Position numbers and translations under genes: made by a program. From Paratinospora sagittata (lineage: Eukaryota > Streptophyta > Magnoliopsida > Ranunculales > Menispermaceae): DNA of 64,000 nt. Each line of letters opens with the position of its first letter. Positions within the stretch are counted from its first letter, which is position 1. Location: the NCBI GenBank assembly GCA_035771175.1, contig CM069596.1, positions 9,660,001 through 9,724,000 of the forward strand, read 5' to 3'. The notes under the pieces were generated by a model that saw only the letters and a list, made by a program, of their open reading frames with translations, did no database searches and was not told where the DNA came from. Positions 46,171 to 57,677 of this stretch are shown here, piece by piece.

Positions 46171-48296
46171 TCAGTTGGTACTAGAAAACAATTCACGGTA
46201 TTTCTGTTTAATTGTTGCTTCTAGTTCCCATGTTGCTTCCTTTATGCCGTGGTGATCCCAGACCACTTTCACAAGTGGTATGCTACGTCGTCGTAGTTCT
46301 TGAGTTTTTCTATCTAAAATCTGTATCGCTCTCTTTTGATACTTATTTCCTTCCTCAACCCGAACCTCGACTAAAGGGATGATATGCGAATGATCAGGAC
46401 GATACTTGCGAAGCATAGATACATGAAAAATGTCATGAACCTTAGGCGTGGACGATGGAAGGGACAGACGATAAGCAAGTTTGCCAATACGTTCAATGAT
46501 CTGAAATGGACCGATGTACCGCGGGGAGAGCTTTCCTTTGATCCCAAAGCATTTGACACTTCTTGTGGGCTGGACTTTCAGAAAAACAAAGTCCCCCTTA
46601 TCAAATTCTATATGTTGTCTCCGCTTGTCAGCATAGCTCTTCTGTCGACTTTGTGCAACACGAAGTCGTTCCTTTACTAGTGATCTTCTCAGAAGTCTCT
46701 TGAACTAGTTCAGGGCCTAACTGCGGTCTATCTGCCATATCTAACCAGCATACCAAAAATCTGCAAGGCCGACCATAGAGAGCCTCGTATGGTGCCATGC
46801 CGATACTAGTTTAGTAGTTGTTGTTGTATGCAAACTCAGCTAAATGTAAATACTTTGTCCACCCGTCATTAAAGTCCAAAATGAAGCATCGTAACATGTC
46901 TTCTATGATTTGGATAAGTCATTCTGACTGCCCATCAGTCTAAGGGTGGAAGGTTGTGCTCATAGTGATCTTAGAACCCATTTTACTCTGGAAGCTTTTC
47001 CAAAAGTTTGATGTGAATCGAGGGTCTCGATCAGAGACGATCGTGAGTGGTATGCCATGAAGGCGTACGATCTCTCTTTCATATAGTTCTGCAAGTTTTA
47101 CGGGTTTATCCGTGAACTTTATTGGCAAGAAGTGTGCAGACTTTGTAAGTTTGTCAATGATGACCCAGATAGCATCTTGCCCTTTATTATTTCGAGGTAA
47201 GGTCGTAACAAAATCCATTGTGATTTTCTCCCACTTCCATTCTCCAATAGGTAACGGTTGGAGAAGTCCAGAGGGAAGTCTTCGTTCTGCCTTAACTTTC
47301 TGGCAAATGAGACATCGAGCAACGAAGTCTACAATTGCCTTCTTCATTCCAGAAAACCAGAATTGTCGCTTGACATCCTTGTACATCTTGTCACCCCCAG
47401 GATGCATAGCGTACCTCGAACAGTGTATCTCAGTAAGCACTTCTTTCCGAACCTCAGGATCGTTCGGTAGACAGAGATGTTTTTTTATAGAAAATGGTAT
47501 CGTCTTCAGCGACCGACCAGTGAGGAAGGTCTTGTCCACTGAGTAGAAGTTCTCGTTTCTCCATTAACATAGGGTCATTGGTTTGAGCTGCTGAAATCTT
47601 TCGAACGAGCTCAGAGTTGGCTGATAATTGAGAGAGGCGTGGTCTTGGTCCCTCTTCGTTCAGCTATAGGTTAAAGTTCTCCATCTCTGTAGCCAACTTC
47701 TCCATTTCATAGTTAAGAGTGCAAGCAACATAAGATTTTCTACTCAGGGCATCGGCCACAACATTAGCCTTTCCGGGATGGTACTGGAGTTGAAAGTCAT
47801 AATTTTTCAAGAATTCCAACCATCGTCTTTGGCGGAGGTTTAGGTCTCTCTGAGTGTATATGTACTTAAGACTCTTGTGATCTGAGAAGACCTCGAACCG
47901 TTCACCGTATAGGTAATGACGCCATAATTTCAGTGCAAATACGACAGCTGCAAGTTCCAAGTCATATGTTGGGTAATTACCCTCATGAATCTTCAGTTGC
48001 CTCGAGGCATATGCAACAACTTGGCCTTCTTGCATTAGTACTGCACCTAAGCCTTGAAGAGAGGCGTCGGTGTATAGTGAAAATCAAATTGCATTTCTTG
48101 GAGTGATAAGTACAGGTGTCGTCGTGAGGCGTTTCTTCAATTCCTGAAATGATGCTTCACAGGCGGGATTCCAGATGAATCGCGCGTCTTTTCGAGTGAG
48201 CTTGGTCATAGGTTCAGCAATCTTTGAGAAGTTCTTGATGAAGCGTCTGTAATAGCCAGCCAAACCAAGAAAACTCCCAATCTGAGTAACAGTGGT
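46171..48296 (-). pseudogene. pol: pol of element F: part of RT to chromodomain
   Basis: From the truncated end: the RT connection ([10 protein letters not shown]), RNase H (47664-48035, with SDHKSLKYI and an intact ADALSRKS), integrase HHCC and core (46940-47539, MDFVTTLPRNNKGQD and SDRDPRF), and an intact chromodomain (VKVVWDHHGIKEATWELE...YRELFSSTN, stop at 46171). Stops and frameshifts lie near 48090, 47660, 46940 and 46740. The chromodomain Trp that became a stop in B is kept here. Catalytic RT residues are absent because the copy ends before them. Confidence 0.88.
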
Positions 48297-48511
48297 TACT
48301 CGGATTGCGAAATCAACCTATATGAGGTTTGAGGTTCGAATCCGGGGGAGGCCCTGCACTATTCATCAGTGAATGGTGTGGACAAATGATCCTGGGGGTA
48401 CTAGATGTTGCGGTGTGCTGTGTACTGGGATGTGACAATATTATGTGATATATAATGGCTGGGGTATGCTCGGTATGAGGTGTCCATCACACCGCCGGTA
48501 TGGAGTGTGAC
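48297..48511 (+). mobile_element. tRNA-derived SINE fragment plus unplaced sequence
   Basis: It holds GGTTCGAATCC (48333-48343), an exact pol III B box, about 40 bp after ACAGTGGTTACTCGG, which resembles an A box. The A-box-like ACAGTGGT is shared with the pol sequence it joins, so the junction sits in microhomology. The 3' part (48400-48511) is not recognised and ends GTGTGACA, like the LTR end of the A/B family. Confidence 0.5.
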
Positions 48512-48603
48512 AACTCTCAACCGGAGACTGATCTAGTTGGTCCTATTGAAAGCTGTCAGCTTATACAAGTAATACTGAATGTCCTAACCTTGCACGTCGT
48601 GAT
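48512..48603 (+). repeat. Inverted fragment of A/B-family LTR
   Basis: CTCTCAACCGGAGACTGATC through CCTAACCTTGCACGTCGTGA is the plus-orientation form of the R-U5 segment, matching for example 12005-12095. It is opposite to the LTR of F at 44158. Confidence 0.8.
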
Positions 48604-48956
48604 ATCTCTAATCTCTTTGACGTAGTTGTTTCAGTGCTAACTAGCTATATCAGATGGATTCAACTAGTCTGTCAAAGTATGTGGAAGGAACAACATTGTA
48701 CGAAGGTTCAAGAGCTTTATGGTTGTATTTCTCATTTATTTAGAATCTTAGTGTTGTAGAGTAACATTTACATGTTCCAACCAAAATATGATTTGCATCT
48801 TTTCGAAAATCATGCATATAGTTTATCATACTCATTCATATGCACTATTATATTATTGATCATGCATGCACACACATTAGTTTGATAATTATGCAATCAC
48901 ACTTAGTTAAAAAGTTAAAATTGTTTATCATGCATATTTTTATCAGTGTTTAACAA

Positions 48957-51915
48957 TGATGTGATTTTTTTTTGAATAAAATATATCACATTATATACTT
49001 GCAAGTGCACAAGGTAAGTTGTAGTACTAGACAAGGTTGATCCACAAGGATTGGTGAAAATACTTTTTTTTAAATAAATTTAATTATTCATTTACCATAT
49101 AAGTCAAAGAAAATAAAATGTGATTTCTAACAACGTAAGTTCATTATAAAGCAACTAATCAAATAAACTAAATTGCAAAAATTTAAATCTAACCCATGAA
49201 TAAAGAAATGACCAAACAAAAACAAATAAAATAAAATTTGAAACCTAAAAAAAATGAAATAAAATAAAATAAAACAAAAACCTAAACACTAAAAACACGT
49301 TTAAGCCTAAAACAATATTGAAGTTAAAACTTAAATTACTAGCCTAAATGTTATAAAATAAAATAAGAATAAAAACTCTTAAAAAAAAACTAAAAACAAT
49401 AAGTTCTTTTTTTTCTTTTTCTTTTTTAAACTTAAAAATACTACCAATGATTCAAGAAGTGAAAGGAACTTTGAAAAAATAAATAAAAATCCAAAATGTA
49501 ATTAAAAAAAATAAAAATAAATGAAGCATGCAAATGACAAAAAAATATAAAAGAAAGATAACAAGAACAATCAATAATAAAAGGAAAATGAAAATATTTT
49601 ATTAAATAAAAAGAAAGAAAAACTTACAAAGACTCAATGTAATACCTAAGGTTTGCACAAAAAAATAATAATTGAACTTCGGGCAAGGTGCCCGAACGTA
49701 CAGGCAGGGTGCCCAAACGTAAGGGCAGGGTGCCCGAATCTTCAGGCGCATGCCCGAACCTTCGGGCACCCTTTTTTTCCTATTTAAGGAACCCCCCTTC
49801 CTCATTTCACACACCAAAATCACTTCTCCTTATGATTTTTCTTCTCTCTCTCATTAATTTTAAGTTTTTGTCTTCTCTTTTAAGACTCTCTTTCTGAGAC
49901 TCTCTGTGCGGTGTAATGCAGTTCTGCTCGGGGGAAGGTGCCAATTCATGAAGGAATTTTTATCTAAAAGTGGGGAACGAAACATAGGTTTGCGTGTCTT
50001 ATAACTTTTATTAAAGTTTACATTCATTTATCATTATGTCTACTATTCATTTACACTGCATTATTGCGTATAATGTTTATACTTGTCGTACTTATGTCTG
50101 TATATTTGGAGTTCATGTATTACACTGTTGCTATGCTGAATTAGTGGTCAATCTAGCTCAACCAGACTCAGTCTTGTCCTCAGTAACTTTAAAAAGTGAA
50201 CAGGAGGCAGCGTGCTGCTCTAGACGATTGGTATTTAAGTAGACCTCGTGTCTCACCTCTCAACTGGAGACTGATCTGGTTGGTCTTATTTGAAAGCTAT
50301 CAGCTTATACAAGTAATATTGAATGTCCTAACCTTGCACGTGGTGATACCGACCCTGATAAAGATCACCAGACGTTGCCAAATCCTATCTAATGTTAAGT
50401 AAAGATCGCACCAGTTCATGCATTGGCATCATACATAAGCACCACTTAGGGACACGTATGTGGTTTATGATTCATAGAATAGTTAGAAGCAATGCTCAAT
50501 ATTCATTATATTTCTCTGGAGAGGGACGTACAATGAGAACCCGGCTACTCCTGGGGAGGGACATCAGTACGTGAATCCAGAGCGTCGTTCCTGAGGAGGG
50601 ATGTACAATGAGAGCCCGGCTACTCCTAGGGAGTGCCATCTGTACATGAACTCATGCGACGTACAATCATGAAACCAATACAAGACGATGTCATGCATAC
50701 ATACATGTTGGATTGATTATGATGCTCTAATGTGTATTTATGATATTTGATTATGAAGTTTTCTTTGTTAATTGTTATATTCATGAACTATTTTACCCAC
50801 TGAGCGTGTAGCTCACCCCGTTGTTATCCAATTTTTCACAGGAGATTAGAGTGGATTGGGTGCAGGTTTTTAGGCCCACATTTTTGTACTCTTTGTATTA
50901 TTCATTGGGGATTTTGGGAGGATGTTCCCTTAACTATTTTATGTACAAATATGTTCTGAAATTAATGAAATTAGACTTCTACTTAATCGTGTTTTCGCGC
51001 ACTCGGTTATTATTATAATGCATTCGCGCCTCGTCCGTGAGTGTCCCGCCTGTTTAGGCGCGTCCGGGCAAGGTGTGACATTCAAGGCATAAGGTATTGT
51101 CATCTACCTTAGCCTTGAATCATACACCGGACTTCCAGATTACTTCAAGCTCCAAAATAATAACGCAAAAATAAAAGAGAAATAAAACTCGGAGAGGATG
51201 AGCTCCATTCTCTTGAAATTTAACCCTATTTATAGATGTGCCCACCTCTTGATTTCTAAAAACAAAAATAAATCCACCACCTATTATTCTCTTAAAATAT
51301 CCTCTAAAAATGGTCATTTTCTAAATTACATAAATATTTTCTTTTTCAATCAAGAAAATAAGAAGAAGATTGTGCCCATATGTGGAGAAAATTCCTTTTT
51401 CTTCTTTTTGACATGTGTGACATTTTTTTCTACCATAAATGGTTGATATGAGCTCAATTAGATCTTCACCAAAGATTGCAACCGTGTGGGCCCCATATTT
51501 TAAAATCTTTAAGTTGATTAGAATCCAATCAAACGGACTTGGATTGATCATTTAAGCCTTGTTGAATTTAACGCCTCAGCTTCTCCACATCTTGTCCATG
51601 TAGATATGTGGTGTTGATCTTCCTGAAATATGCAATCTCATCCTTTGATCCTGAAAATATCTAAAAAATACTTGAAGACCAAGTGAGACACCAACATATC
51701 TAAAAATAAATAAAAGCTCAACGACCTTATTAAAAGAAAATTAAAATAAAAAATAAAAAATGCATTATTAATGTAGCCTAAAAATGACCTAAAAATCTAA
51801 AATGTGATGTAAAGAGATTTTTATTATTTTTTCTATTTTTTATTCTTTTATTTTATTTTCTAGCCTAAAAGCACTAAAAATATGGGTAAAAATATGCAAA
51901 ATTGTGACTTCATCA
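48957..51915 (+). mobile_element. Element G: solo LTR (TGATG...CATCA) with a nested solo LTR
   Basis: It begins TGATGTGATT and ends CTTCATCA, a 5-bp terminal inverted repeat, flanked by AACAA (48952-48956) and AACAT (51916-51920), 4 of 5 matching. The surrounding host LTR is continuous across it when compared with 39400-39420. About 1.5 kb remain after removing the nested copy. The left part is A-rich with many homopolymers. No frame, PBS or polypurine tract seen. Orientation is undetermined. Confidence 0.65.
49638..51080 (+). mobile_element. Solo LTR of the A/B family, diverged
   Basis: TGTAATACCT to AGGTGTGACA, 1443 bp, flanked by CTCAA (49633-49637) and TTCAA (51081-51085), 4 of 5 matching. 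Its U3 has four irregular palindromic units (49679-49768), including GCCCGAACCTTCGGGC, before TATTTAAGG. More substitutions than in other copies suggest an older insertion. Confidence 0.85.
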
Positions 51916-52129
51916 AACATGCATTAAATTTACCAACTTTGCATGGTTTCATCGTTTTACGTGTACTATTTTTAATGTGTCAATCATATGCTTAGTCGAT
52001 TGATTAACACGTATTTAACTTGTTAATTATACTTTAAAATTGTCAAAAATTGTTTTTAAAGTTAATCTATGTATTTGACAATGTCTTAAACTCATTATGT
52101 AAAAAATTGTGTTTCTTTCACTTCACAGT

Positions 52130-52505
52130 GAAGGAACGCGTTTCTATCTTAAGGAACGCGCTCCTGAGCATTTTCCCGAGACTTGGTATTTTTTTTTATC
52201 AAAGTTTAATGCACGCGCTCCTTATAAGATGAACGCGTTCTTGTGGTTTTTTCTGAGAGTCAAAGTTTTTTTATCAGGGAAAAAGGAACGCGCTCCTTCA
52301 AGTAGAAACGCGCTTCTGTCGCCAAGGGCAAAATAAGAAAGTTTATAGAGTGAGTGGTTCTTGATGAAGGAACCCGTTCCTATGCCCAATGAACATATTA
52401 AGGAACGCGCTCATTAAGTAAGGAAGGCCCTCTTTAATTCGAGGGAAATCTGATATTTTTTAGATTTCAAAGCAGAAAAGCGGTTCTTCCTTGAGGAATG
52501 CGTTC
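52130..52505 (+). repeat. U3 palindrome cluster GGAACGCG(C/T)TCC of LTR 44094
   Basis: Repeated GGAACGCGCTCC, GGAACGCGTTTC and GAACGCGTTC-like words, ending 25 bp before TATAAATA (52530-52537). The units and their order differ from those at 39605-39905, although the flanking LTR sequence aligns. Confidence 0.82.
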
Positions 52506-53399
52506 CTGTGCCTCGGTGTGGTATTTTTCTATAAATACCACACTTGCTCATTTGAAGAGTGACTTTTTGAAAACTTAGAGAACTTGTGCGATTTTCATCT
52601 TAATATTTCTACAAGTTATTGAGTGATTTTAAACATCTTTCAAAGCAAAAGTTCACGTACATTTGATCTATTGATTCATACTTCCGAAAAGTTTTCCAAA
52701 TCTTTCAAAACTTTGTGAAACTTGTATGTTTTCATTAAGCAAGTGTTCAAGACGTTTTTTAGTATTATCTACACATCTTGTTGTGTCTTGATCATTCTTG
52801 AACGTGGCATCTCTCATCCAACATCACACTTGAAGAATCATTGAGCTTCAACCTTACCCAAGTAGGGTAAACTTTCTCTAACTCGATTCTTGTGATTTTG
52901 TTTGAGCAAATCAGTTTTGTGCTTATGTTAACATCTTGAAAACTGATTTCATTTTGATTATTGTGTGTGAACCCTATTTTGATCTTCATATCATTATATC
53001 TTGTTTAGTGGTTTCATAAACATCTTGTGGTACCGATTCATGTGTTAAAGTTATATTATATTGAATCGACTTCATAAATCAATACTTGGTTTGCTTGATT
53101 CTGGATCTTAATCATTTATACTTTTAGAATCATCATACATATATTGATTCTTATGCTTTAAACTTATCATTGTTAGAATTAATATCTTGTTACATGTGCA
53201 TAATCGATTATATTTGAGAAAAACTATTTCAACACATCGCATCATTTAAATCATTGTGGTTGGAATAGTGGTGTTTACTCATTCAAGATTGTAAGCTTAA
53301 TATTGTTGAAAGTGTTATAGAACACTTCTCTATATCTTTTGTAATCTTGATGTATCTTTGACGTGTTTGTCAACTTGGGATTTATACCATATATTGTAA

Positions 53400-53580
53400 A
53401 GCTCGTAACCACGCCCGTAAGTTGGTTACAGTGTGGTTTTCTAGCCAAGCCCTTGTGTAGGCTAGAGTGTGGCTTTCCAACCAAGCCCTTGTGTTGGTTA
53501 GTGTGTGGCTTTCTAACCAAGCCCTTATGTTGGTTAGTGTAAACGGCTTCTAGTCACACCCGTAAGTTGACTAGCCAATA
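53400..53580 (+). repeat. U5 direct repeats GTGTGGCTTTC.AACCAAGCCC
   Basis: Three units of about 33 bp (GTGTGGCTTTCTAACCAAGC, then CCTTGTGTTGGTTA), bracketed by CGCCCGTAAGTTGG and CACCCGTAAGTTGA. The LTR at 42240-42440 has the same layout. They lie downstream of the TATA box and so would be in the transcript. Confidence 0.8.
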
Positions 53581-53813
53581 GTGGATTGGGAAATGCTGAT
53601 TGTGGTGATTGGGTAGTAGACGTAGGTTCTAGGGGAACCAAACCACTCTAAATCTCTGTGTCCAATTATCTTTTCTGCATTTGTTTAATTTTGATTGTTA
53701 CCTATTATGCACTTTATTTGTTTAATTATATTATCCTAAAGGTAACGTGAAAATACACAAAGTCCAATTCACCCCTCCCCTCCCCCCTCTTGGACTATAA
53801 TACTGGGCCAATA

Positions 53814-54571
53814 CCATGCACACATTGTTCTGTATTCTTCCAAATGACGAGCTTGAAAGGGTAATTGACTGTGAGACTGTAAAAAAAATATGGGAAAAAC
53901 TCAAAATGATCCATGGAAGCCCATTAGGAGAAAGAGATGAGAAACTTAAGGAGTTATAAAAGAGATTTGAAGATTTTACAATTCTCGAGAATGAAATTCT
54001 TGATGAAGCTTACAATAGGTACATAAATATTATTGATGAATTAAAAAGCATTGGGCAAGAGTTACCCATAGAAGTCACCATAGTACATTTTGTTGATTTC
54101 CTTCCAAAGTCTTGGAATCAAAAAATCCTTGGCCTAGTGGAAGTATTTAATCTGTGGGAGCACACTTTAGAAGACTTTTGTAGTCTACTAAAGTCAATAG
54201 AGTCTAGAGATGAGACTAGAGAAAGGGTAAGAGAATTAGAAGACTCTCTTAAAAACTTTAGATTTCTTGATAGAGAATTGGTGAATGAGGCTGCAAGTAG
54301 ATTTGCTAGTCTAACTAAAGAGTTAGAAAGTTTTGGATCGACCTACTCACACCCAACCTTGGTCAAATACTTCCTTGACAAATTTCCCGAGATATTGAAG
54401 TACAAGGTACAATTTTTAGAAGAGTTTATCAACCCTTATGAGAGTAGAATCGACAAAATTTGTTATGTCCTAAGTGGTCTAGAAACTCCTTTTGAGAAAA
54501 GAGATATAGTAGCAAATCTTCCTAGTATTGATAGAAGTGAACGGATGAGGATGAAATCTCACCATGGGTAA
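53814..54571 (+). pseudogene. gag of copia element E, 3' piece
   Basis: It continues from 44093: MHTLFCILPNDELERVIDCE, VKKIWEKLKMIHG, a stop TAA at 53957-53959, then FEDFTILENEILDEAYNR, IDELKSIGQELP and DFLPKSWNQKI. This is the UBN2-type gag core of SIRE-like copia elements. The frame then runs through a charged helical region (ESRDETRERVRELEDSL, FASLTKELESFGS) to a stop at 54571. No CCHC knuckle or protease motif is found after it, so those were deleted before 54853. Confidence 0.8.
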
Positions 54572-54852
54572 TTACTAGAAATGAGGAGAGTCATTCCTCA
54601 AGCAACACATCTAGTGCTCCACGGACTCTAATCCCAAATGAGGAGAATGAAACTCTCAATCCTCCAAGAAGCATACCAAGAACATTAAGAGCCGTAAGAT
54701 GGAAAAATGTAATCGGAAAGTTGATGTGCTTTGGAAAAATATCAGGCAAGAAGAAGGTTGATCAAAGCGAAAGCTTTGAGGTTCCATGAGCTGATCTATA
54801 TAAGAGCCATTATATTTTTCTTGAGCTTAACTCGTTTGCTTGAAGAGTTCGC

Positions 54853-55191
54853 GTGACATTTGGCAAGAACGACAAAGGTAAAATTGTAGGTATTGGTATT
54901 GTTGGCAATTCATCATTATCTATCCATGATGTATTATTTGTTAAAGGCCTTAAACATAATCTCTTGAGCATAAGTCAATTATGTGACAAAGGTTATGATG
55001 TTCATTTTGAAGCAAATAGATGCATACTTAAACATGCTAATGGTTCAATTGCATTTGTTGCATCTAGGCATAAAAATGTTTATTCAACCTTGCTTGATGA
55101 AATTAGTGAACGGAATGTTTCATGCTTAAGTGTTGTTGTAAATGATGATGCTTGGTTATGGCCAAAGATCCATAATTCGATTTCAACTTGA
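54853..55191 (+). pseudogene. Copia pre-integrase region of element E
   Basis: VTFGKNDKGKIVGIG, LSIHDVLFVKGLKHNLLSIS and QLCDKGYDVHFE are hallmark sequences between protease and integrase in copia elements. The frame reaches DDAWLWPK, where the family has WLWHRRLGH, so the integrase zinc-binding His residues are lost right here. The frame stops at 55189. Confidence 0.85.
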
Positions 55192-55199
55192 CTATGATC

Positions 55200-56058
55200 A
55201 CTTAAAATTTGAAATTAATTCAAAGAAGTTTAATTCGACATGGAGAATTTTTGTAAAAATTTGCTAAATTAGAAAAGTTTAGAGATTTTTTGCATATATG
55301 CTTAAATATTTAGATTTATTGTAGTATAAGTTAAAAACTAATATAAATAGACACTTTTAATACATAAAATTACAAATAAATGACTTAACAAAATCAATCT
55401 TGTTAAGTGGGTTGATGAATTTAAAATGGTAGCTTTTGGTCTTAATTCCTTTTCTTTGTTTTAATATTTAATTTTGTGATGACTTGCTTATCGACCATAT
55501 ATTTTGCTAGTTTTAATTCCATCATGATTACTTTATTAGTTTATTATTTAAATATATTATTTTTTTAATCTTGTTTTATAAGAGTTACCTAAAAGAAGAT
55601 GACTTTGGGAACTCTTTTAATTTATTTTTAAGTTTTTATCTTGTTTCAACTTTATTTATTTATTTGCTTATTTTCTTCTCTTTTTGGTAAAGCATATCCC
55701 ATAAATTACGTAATTTGTTAGATTTTTAAATTATTTTTTATAATTTATATTGTTATGTTGGTTGATGAAGTTGAAAATAATACATATTACATAATTATTG
55801 GTATTTCTTTGTTTTCTATTGATGAAATAACATTTTTTCACTTCTTTGTCGAATTTCATCGAATTTTTTCTATTTTTTTTCATTTTTTAATTGAAAAATA
55901 GAAATTGTATCGAAGTTTAATTTTGTCAAATTTTTTGAATTTTATCGAATTATTTTGGCAAATTTTTGTATTTTTTATTTTACATCCACTTCGCACTTCG
56001 AAGGTAAAAAAAAGGAAAAAAATCCGTGGAAGTTCGTTGAATTTTGGAGAATTTTTAA
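55200..56058. other. AT-rich sequence inserted in copia integrase, unidentified
   Basis: About 860 bp separating the WLW motif from the next integrase segment. In intact copia elements these are contiguous. It is very AT-rich with poly(T) runs, has no frame, and a GAATTTTTG/GAATTTTGGAGAA-type word near both ends. No clear target duplication or terminal repeat was found. Confidence 0.45.
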
Positions 56059-56089
56059 ACCATGATTATGGCATAGAAGACTTGCACAT

Positions 56090-57102
56090 GTTAGTATGTA
56101 TAATATATCCAGGCTTGTTAGACATGAGCTTGCAAAGGGCATTCCTAAAGGAGTGTACTTAAAAGATAAGGTTTGTGAACCTTGAGTGTTCTTTCTTTCT
56201 CGTAAGCACGAAAGTGTTGTGTTTGTTATTGTTGATGACTATTCTCACTTTGCTTGGGTGTTCTTTCGTTCTCATAAGCATGAAGTATGTGATATTTTTG
56301 TAAAATATTTTGATAGGGTAGAAAATGAGAAAGGTTACAAAATCACTATAATTAGAAGTGATAGGGGGTGAAGAATTTGTGAACAAAAATTTAGACCAAA
56401 ACGGAGTAGTAGAGAGAAAGAATAGGACTCTACAATAGATGTGTAGAACAATGCTTTGTGAATATAATATTGCTACAGACTTTTGGACAAAGGCTATTAA
56501 CGCCGCATGCTATATAATGAATAGAACTTTAATTAGAAAAAACATGAAAAAGACTCCATATGAATTATGAAAAGGCTGCCCAACATTAAACACTTTAAGG
56601 TCTTTGGATGTAAGTGTTACATCTTAAATGCAAGGATAATTTGGATAAATTTGATCCAAAATCAGACATAGGCATTTTCCTAGGATACTCTTCCCATAGC
56701 AAACCTTATAGAGTTTTTAATAAGACATCTAGAGTAGTAGAAGAGTCAATCCATGTGAATTTTGATGAATATGACTCTAAAGAGAAAATTCATGAAAATC
56801 TGGAAAATCTAGATTTGAATGATGATGATGAAACTCCTATGAATTCCATGGACATTGAAGAAAATGATCAAAATACACAAGTCCCTAAGAATTCTAGAGT
56901 CTTAATAGATCATCCCAAAGAAGAAACTTTGGAAGACATATCCAATGGAGTGTCTACTAGAGCTGCACTTAACAAGGATCAAGGGCATGTAGCCTTTGTA
57001 TCACAAATAGAACCTACTAAGGTTGAAGATGCTCTAAATGATGAGAATTGGATTCTTTTCAAGCAAGAAGAACTAGGACACTTTACTAGAAACAATGTAT
57101 GA
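56090..57102 (+). pseudogene. Copia integrase core and C-terminus of element E
   Basis: Pieces in shifting frames: ELAKGIPKGVYLKDKV, then VFVIVDDYSHFAWVFF with the first catalytic Asp pair region, YFDRVENEKGYKI, IRSDRG with the second Asp, then GVVERKNRTLQ holding the catalytic Glu. Next come DFWTKAINAACYIMNR and, in the 56614 frame, KFDPKSDIGIFLGYSSHSK and YRVFNKTSRVVEESIHV. Frameshifts near 56370 and 56600 and stops at 56182 and 56434 disable it. The last frame carries an acidic linker (LNDDDETPMNS) leading into the RT. Confidence 0.85.
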
Positions 57103-57677
57103 GAATTAGTGCCTAGACCTTCTCATGAATCCATCATTGGTACTAAATGGGTGTTTTGAAACAAAAAGGATAATAAAGGAATTATAGTGAGAAATAAGGC
57201 TAGATTAGTGGGTCAAGGGTATAATTAAGATGAAGGAATAGATTATGAGGAAGCCTTTGCACTAGTAGCAAGATTAGAGACAATTAGAATGTTATTGGCC
57301 TATGCTTGCTATAAAGATTTTCTACTATACCAAATGGACGTGAAAAGGGCCTTTTCGAACGAGTACATAAATGAAGAAGTATATGTGGAACAACCTCCAA
57401 GTTTGGAGGATTTTCAAAACCTGGACTATGTGTTTAAGCTTCATAAGGCTTTACCTGGTTTAAGACAAGCTCCTAGAGCTTGGTATGATAGGCTAAACAC
57501 ATTTCTTCTAGAACATGAGTTTCACAAAGGAAAAAAAGATCCAACCTTGTTCATTTAGCACAAAGATGATGATATGTTGCTTGTACAGATATATGTTGAC
57601 GACATTATCTTTGGTGCCTCAAATCATCTCTGCAAAGAATTTTCAAAATTAATGTAAAATGAATTTGAGATGAGCAT
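57103..57677 (+). pseudogene. Copia reverse transcriptase of element E, truncated
   Basis: Motifs in order: GTKWVF, KARLVGQGYN, DYEEAFALVARLETIRMLLA, LYQMDVKRAF with the first catalytic Asp, the VEQPPSLEDF region, LPGLRQAPRAWYDRL, and IYVDDIIFGA with the catalytic YVDD. Stops occur at 57100, 57157, 57226, 57556 and 57655. The rest of RT and RNase H is cut off by the LTR starting at about 57678. Confidence 0.88.

Larger units (their letters stand above)
44158..48603 (-). mobile_element. Element F: truncated A/B-family chromovirus with a scrambled end
   Basis: The 3' LTR (44158-45542), polypurine tract (45543-45555), post-pol ORF, chromodomain, integrase, RNase H and part of RT are present in minus orientation up to about 48296. 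There the sequence changes to a tRNA-like SINE fragment and then an inverted piece of the same LTR family. ATCTC flanks the whole block (44153-44157 and 48604-48608), so it may have entered as one insertion and been rearranged later, or the match is chance. Confidence 0.8.
44094..53813 (+). mobile_element. Solo LTR inserted in copia gag, itself hosting three nested insertions
   Basis: It begins TGTTAATGTAAC and ends GGGCCAATA, with target duplication CCATG (44089-44093 and 53814-53818) inside the gag codons. Removing nested DNA (44158-48603 and 48957-51915) leaves roughly 2.3 kb, similar to the left part of the hybrid LTR at 39006 without its solo insertion. No internal region remains, so it is a solo LTR. 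It has a palindrome cluster at 52130-52505 and TATAAATA at 52530. Confidence 0.85.

Noticed and set aside
48333..48343. tRNA gene
   Set aside because: Only the B-box region is tRNA-like; no acceptor stem or anticodon arm could be folded, so SINE fragment is preferred.
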